A stretch of 64,000 nucleotides of DNA from Erythrobacter litoralis (lineage in GTDB: Bacteria; Pseudomonadota; Alphaproteobacteria; Sphingomonadales; Sphingomonadaceae): the NCBI RefSeq assembly GCF_001719165.1, contig NZ_CP017057.1, positions 2,846,501-2,910,500 on the forward strand, given 5' to 3'. Both the position numbers and the translations under genes were made by a program. Below, piece by piece: positions 60,402 to 64,000 of this stretch (position 1 is the first letter of the stretch; each line of letters begins with the position of its first letter). The notes under the pieces are model-generated. The model had not been told where the DNA came from. It saw nothing but the letters and a program-made list of their open reading frames with translations, and searched no databases.

Positions 60402-62288
60402 ATGCCTGCACGCATCGTCGAAACCAACGACACGCCGTTCAACAAGGTCGCGATCGACCCCGTCACGCTCGACATCATCGAGAACGCGCTGCGAAACGCC
60501 CGGATCGAGATGGACGCGACGCTGGTTCGCACCGCGATGAGCCCCGGCATCCGCGAACAGGGCGATGCCTTCCCGATGATCGCGGACCCTGCGGGCAAGA
60601 TGATCGTCGGCCAGTTCGGCAGCTTCATCGACGGCTTCCTGAGAGGCTTCGACGATACGCTGGAGGATGGCGACCTCATCCTTCTGTCCGACCCCTATTC
60701 CTGCGAAGGGGCGATCAGCCATTCGAACGACTGGCTGGTCCTGCTCCCCGTGTTCAAGGACGGGCGGCTGATCGCCTATACCGCGATGTTCGGCCACCAG
60801 TCCGACATCGGCGGCATGGTCCCCGGCTCCATGCCAATCGGCGCGTCCTCGATCTTCGAGGAAGGCGTGCGCATCCCGCCGGTCAAGATCTGGAAGCAGG
60901 GCGAATACAACCACGACCTGATGAAGCTGGTGATGCACCAGACGAGGAAGCCCGACTGGTGCCAGGCCGATCTCAACGCGCTCATCGCCTCGTGCCGCGT
61001 CGCCAGCCGCCGGGTGATCGAGATGGCGGAGCGTTTCGGCGACGATGTCTATTATTCCGCCACGCAGGAACTGCTCGATCGCAACCACCGCGCGATGAAG
61101 GCGCTGATCTCCATGGCCGTGGCCGAGGAGCCGGTGAGCTTCGAGGATTACATCTGCGACGACGGCAAGGGTTTCGGCCCCTACCGGATCAAGTGCACGA
61201 TGCGGCGCGAGGGCGACAAGGTCATCCTCGATTTCGACGGCACCGACCCGCAGAGCGCGGCCTCGATCAATTTCTACCTCAACGAGAACATGTTCAAGAT
61301 GTTCTTCGGGATTTACATGATCATGGTCTTCGACCCGCAGATCATGTTCAATGACGGGTTCTACGACCTGATCGAAGTGCGCATCCCCGAAGGATCGCTG
61401 CTGAAGCCGAAATTCCCCGCCGCCCTGTCGGGCCGCACCCATGCGCTGGGCAGGATCTTCGACATATTGGGCGGGCTGCTCGGTCAGAAGACGCCCGAAT
61501 TCCTCAATGCCGCCGGGTTCTCGTCCTCCCCGCACCTGTTCTATTCGGGATGGGACAATCGCAAGAACACGCGCGAGTGGTTCCAGCTTTTCCAGATCGG
61601 CTTCGGCGGCATTCCGGGCCGGCCGCTGGGCGACGGGCCGGACGGGCATTCACTGTGGCCGGGGTTCACGAACGTGCCCAACGAATTCCTAGAGCGGTAC
61701 TTCCCGCTGCGGATCGAGCGCTATTCGACCGAGCCCGACAGCGGCGGGGCGGGGCTTCACCGGGGCGGCAACGGCATCCATATGACCTATCGCTTCCTCG
61801 CCGATGGCAATATCGCGATCCATGACGATCGCTGGTTCGTGCCGCCCTGGGGGGTCAATGGCGGCCATCCCGGCATGCGCGCGAAGAAGGTTCTCGAGCG
61901 TGTCGATGGGACGGCCGAGATCGTCGGCAACAAGGTCGAGGATGTCGAGGTGCGCGCCGGAGACCTCCTCCATTTCATCACCTGGGGCGGCGGAGGCTGG
62001 GGCGACCCGCTCGAACGCGATCCGGAACTCGTCGGCCTCGAAATCCGGCAGGGCCTCGTCACCAGCGACGGCGCGAAGGCCTATGGCGTCGTGGCGGACG
62101 ACAAGGGCAATGTCGATGCGGACGCGACCACGAAGCTGCGCGAGGAAATGAAGGCCTCGCGCGGGGAATTGCCGCTGTTCGATTACGGCCCCGGCATCGA
62201 GAAACTGCGCGCCGCGTGCGAGACCGAAACCGGCCTTCCCGCGCCGCGCCAGCCCGAATGGGGCGATCTCGCGGAAGCTGCCGAATAG
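60402..62288 (+). CDS. hyuB: Hydantoinase/oxoprolinase/acetone-carboxylase family, B subunit
   Basis: A 628-residue partner of HyuA: PVTLDIIENALRNARIEMDATLVRTAMSPGIREQGDAFPMIAD (canonical N-terminus), LSDPYSCEGAISHSNDWLVLLPVF, GHQSDIGGMVPGSMPIGASSIFEEGVRIPPVK, FDFDGTDPQSAASINFYLNENMF and the glycine-rich end HFITWGGGGWGDPLERDPELV. The latter part (about residues 440-540) is longer than in the fused oxoprolinase, and the segment DGHSLWPGFTNVPNEFLERYFPLRIERYST is found in the acetone-carboxylase/hydantoinase B branch. ATG 60402 is 4 bases after the hyuA stop. It ends the operon, convergent with the LolA-like gene. Confidence 0.92.
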   Translation: MPARIVETNDTPFNKVAIDPVTLDIIENALRNARIEMDATLVRTAMSPGIREQGDAFPMIADPAGKMIVGQFGSFIDGFLRGFDDTLEDGDLILLSDPYSCEGAISHSNDWLVLLPVFKDGRLIAYTAMFGHQSDIGGMVPGSMPIGASSIFEEGVRIPPVKIWKQGEYNHDLMKLVMHQTRKPDWCQADLNALIASCRVASRRVIEMAERFGDDVYYSATQELLDRNHRAMKALISMAVAEEPVSFEDYICDDGKGFGPYRIKCTMRREGDKVILDFDGTDPQSAASINFYLNENMFKMFFGIYMIMVFDPQIMFNDGFYDLIEVRIPEGSLLKPKFPAALSGRTHALGRIFDILGGLLGQKTPEFLNAAGFSSSPHLFYSGWDNRKNTREWFQLFQIGFGGIPGRPLGDGPDGHSLWPGFTNVPNEFLERYFPLRIERYSTEPDSGGAGLHRGGNGIHMTYRFLADGNIAIHDDRWFVPPWGVNGGHPGMRAKKVLERVDGTAEIVGNKVEDVEVRAGDLLHFITWGGGGWGDPLERDPELVGLEIRQGLVTSDGAKAYGVVADDKGNVDADATTKLREEMKASRGELPLFDYGPGIEKLRAACETETGLPAPRQPEWGDLAEAAE

Positions 62289-62291
62289 GCG

Positions 62292-63044
62292 CTATTGCGA
62301 TGGCGGGGTGAAAAGGGCCGGGTCGACCGGCTCGTCCACCTTCGTCTCGGTCCACAGCACGATATTGCTCTTGATCCCGTCATAGAGCAGCGTCACCTCG
62401 CGCGCCTGCACCCAGCCATTGGGCAGCCTCACGAAATCGGCATAGAGCCGTTCGTGAAACCCGCGCGGCGTGTCGAAGGCGAGATAGGTGATGAAGCCGC
62501 TTTCCGCGTCGAACCCGAAGAGGGTTTCCGCGCCCTGCGGGTCGACGATCCGGACGAGGTCGGTCGGACGCCCCAGGATGTCGCGCGAAGGCGCGCGGTG
62601 GAGGGTAAAGCCTTCGCCCAGCGCCTGCCGCACCACGCCGAAGCCGAAATTGTTCGCCCAGTATTCGTCCGCCCGTTCCTTCGCCATGATGCCGCGCTCG
62701 GTCCATGTCGTCTCGCCGTCATAGCCGATCTCGAACAGCACCCGCTCGCCCGACTTCGCCACGATCCGCACCTTGCCCGACGCCTCGTGCGCGCTGGCCC
62801 GGTCGGGATCGAAGGCGCGCCACATCCGGTAATCGTCCGCGCGCGAGCGGACCGCGCCCGTCTCCCGGTCATAGAAGGTCGCCTCGCCCGACAGCGCAAG
62901 CGTACGCGGGGCGAGCCAGACATCGCCGCCATGCGCCTCCACCGCCCGTTCGAGAATGGCTCGCGGGGCAGGCTGCTCGGCCGCTGCGGGAAAGCCAATC
63001 GCTGCCGCGAGCAGCGCCAAACCGATTTCCAGAACCCGCCGCAT
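62292..63044 (-). CDS. Exported protein of unknown function (LolA-fold-like)
   Basis: A 250-residue protein with a signal peptide (MRRVLEIGLALLAAAIGFPAAAEQ) and a body of alternating strands (LALSGEATFYDRETGAVRSRADDYRMWRAFDP, GKVRIVAKSGERVLFEIGYDGETTWTERG, LVRIVDPQGAETLFGFDAESGFITYLAFDTPRGFHE, EVTLLYDGIKSNIVLWTETKVDEPVDPALFTPP) that reads like the antiparallel half-barrel of LolA-related or DUF-type exported proteins. The ILERAVEAHGGDVWLAPRTL opening is common in such exported proteins. ATG 63044 follows GGGAGTGC; the Met at 63080 has no signal peptide directly behind it. No role can be assigned. Confidence 0.72.
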   Translation of the reverse strand: MRRVLEIGLALLAAAIGFPAAAEQPAPRAILERAVEAHGGDVWLAPRTLALSGEATFYDRETGAVRSRADDYRMWRAFDPDRASAHEASGKVRIVAKSGERVLFEIGYDGETTWTERGIMAKERADEYWANNFGFGVVRQALGEGFTLHRAPSRDILGRPTDLVRIVDPQGAETLFGFDAESGFITYLAFDTPRGFHERLYADFVRLPNGWVQAREVTLLYDGIKSNIVLWTETKVDEPVDPALFTPPSQ

Positions 63045-63108
63045 CCTTGCACTCCCGATTTGTCCGGACATCTTTACCAAGCATGGCGCGCTGGGCTAGG
63101 CAAGCGGG

Positions 63109-63738
63109 ATGATCAGGCAGGCCGCGCTCATCGTCCTTGTCGCCGCTGCCCCGGCGTTCGCCGAGGACCGGCTCGCGCCCGGCATCTGGACCAACACCGA
63201 GGACAGCTATTTCGCCGAGGAGGAAGGCCGCGAGCGCGCGTCGGACCTTGCCTTCGAAATTGCCGCCGATGGAAGCTGGCGTGCGCTGGACGCTTTCGGT
63301 GTGCCGCAGGGCGACTGGAGCGAAGGGCCCATACCCGGCCTCGAGCGCCGCGAAACCGGCTCGGGCTGGCAGGTCGAGGGCAGCGAGCTGCGGCGCGCGC
63401 GGATGTTCGCCTGCTGGCTTTCCGCCCGGAAATTCGCCGACAAGCCCGACGGCAGCGAAGACTGGACGTTCGCGCGCGCACTGAGCGTGTTCGACCAGGG
63501 CGGGCGCGTGATCGTCCCCGGCAAGGGCGCAGCGCCCGACATCACGCTGAGAATGCGCAACGTCACCTGGGCGAAAGGCAGTCGCAATCGACCCAGCCTC
63601 GTGCTCTATGTGCACAAGGACGACCCCGAGCGGGCCGAGAGCTATGCCTGGGCCTCGCCCGATGCGAGCCTTGTCGGCATCAACCTGCGCTGGGTGCAGG
63701 CAAGCTGTTCGCTCGACCAAGGAGAGGCACAGAGATGA
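63109..63738 (+). CDS. Exported protein of unknown function
   Basis: A 209-residue protein with a signal peptide (MIRQAALIVLVAAAPAFAED) and a globular body with WTNTEDSYFAEEEGRERASDLAFEIAADGSWRALDAFG, ARMFACWLSARKFADKPDGSEDWTF and RNRPSLVLYVHKDDPERAESYAWASPDASLVGINLRWVQASC. Two widely spaced Cys could form a disulfide in the periplasm. I do not recognise the family. It overlaps the start of the following quinone oxidoreductase gene by 4 bases (ATGA), so both are likely in one transcript, and is divergent from the LolA-like gene, 64 bases away. Confidence 0.7.
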   Translation: MIRQAALIVLVAAAPAFAEDRLAPGIWTNTEDSYFAEEEGRERASDLAFEIAADGSWRALDAFGVPQGDWSEGPIPGLERRETGSGWQVEGSELRRARMFACWLSARKFADKPDGSEDWTFARALSVFDQGGRVIVPGKGAAPDITLRMRNVTWAKGSRNRPSLVLYVHKDDPERAESYAWASPDASLVGINLRWVQASCSLDQGEAQR

Positions 63739-64000
63739 AATCCACCCGCGCCGAAATCCGCAAACATGGCGGCCCCGAAGTCATTGCCTTCGTCGAAGAG
63801 GACGCCCCCGCGCCCGGCCCCGGCGAGGTTCTGATCGAACACGGGGCCGTCGGGCTCAATTTCATCGACACCTACCACCGCACCGGGCTCTATCCGGTCG
63901 AACTGCCGAGCGGCCTCGGGCTCGAGGCGGCGGGCCGGATCGTCGCGCTGGGCGAAGGCGTGACCGGTTATGCCGAGGGCGACCGTGTCGCCTATATGGG
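63735..64000 (+). CDS. qor: NADPH:quinone oxidoreductase, zinc-independent MDR family (partial)
   Basis: The first 88 residues of a medium-chain dehydrogenase/reductase: MKSTRAEIRKHGGPEVIAF, PGPGEVLIEHGAVGLNFIDTYHRTGLYPVELPSGLGLEAAGRIVALGEGVTGYAEGDRVAYM. The VGLNFIDTYHRTGLYP.. LP.GLGLEAAG stretch is the quinone oxidoreductase (Qor) signature and lacks the Cys of zinc alcohol dehydrogenases. It reduces quinones with NADPH. The frame runs off the right edge. Its ATG overlaps the stop of the preceding gene. Confidence 0.92.
   Translation, partial: MKSTRAEIRKHGGPEVIAFVEEDAPAPGPGEVLIEHGAVGLNFIDTYHRTGLYPVELPSGLGLEAAGRIVALGEGVTGYAEGDRVAYM

Noticed and set aside
1..64000. CRISPR array or prophage
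   Set aside because: No regularly spaced repeats and no phage structural genes were seen.

Overview
The window is GC-rich throughout and its gene content (cognate TonB-dependent receptors, ftsEX next to an MJ0042 zinc-ribbon membrane protein, an ECF sigma factor beside a TPR-bearing Ser/Thr kinase, an FCD-type GntR regulator with a CoA-ester catabolic cluster, a sulfide-detoxification operon) points to an alphaproteobacterium of the Sphingomonadales, most likely Erythrobacteraceae. The genus is an inference from remembered protein families; no 16S gene is present.

Layout. 1-4.8 kb: a core block on the minus strand, ftsE-ftsX-ydcF-plsC (plsC runs off the left edge), a divergent zinc-ribbon/DUF3426 protein, and tRNA-Leu(GAG). 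4.9-9.4 kb: a three-gene export operon (MMPL exporter, LolA-like protein, DUF1302/alginate-export-like outer-membrane protein). 9.7-12.7 kb: an ECF sigma factor convergent with a membrane Ser/Thr kinase. 13.5-23.3 kb: an accessory region of gene-poor DNA carrying a copper-themed set (OprC/NosA-like TonB receptor, Met/His-rich DUF2946-like protein, cupredoxin, a KatG with a signal peptide), an NTF2-like protein, a complete IS5-family element with a frameshifted transposase, and a small protein next to a winged-helix regulator. 23.8-26.4 kb: a CHASE2-EAL protein followed by an orphan 12-codon ORF with a strong Shine-Dalgarno and its own terminator.

26.5-29.1 kb: two exported amidohydrolases in tandem, one of which has lost its metal ligands. 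29.2-36 kb: PsiE, then a sulfide/persulfide module: ArsR-type repressor and peroxiredoxin on one strand, and on the other a persulfide dioxygenase, two YeeE/YedE halves, a DUF442 sulfurtransferase, sulfide:quinone oxidoreductase and a SulP permease, with a palindrome over the -10 box of the shared promoter region. 36-42.6 kb: a fused 5-oxoprolinase, a PhoX-like Tat protein, a flavin reductase and an alpha/beta hydrolase. 42.6-44.4 kb: a flagellar relic, with a truncated double-frameshifted fliD, intact fliS, and fliA with an N-terminal frame break, followed by an APC permease.

45.8-52 kb: acyl-CoA dehydrogenase with an APH-type kinase (a split ACAD10/11 pair), aldehyde dehydrogenase, GST and MTA phosphorylase. 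51.9-62.3 kb: the most coherent catabolic system in the window. A GntR/FCD regulator, a TonB receptor with a cysteine hydrolase (N-carbamoylsarcosine amidohydrolase-like), a CaiB CoA-transferase, an HMG-CoA-lyase-like enzyme and a HyuA/HyuB pair are arranged around two divergent promoters that share an identical 16-base word containing the palindrome TTGTATACAA. 62.3-64 kb: two exported proteins of unknown function and the start of a quinone oxidoreductase.
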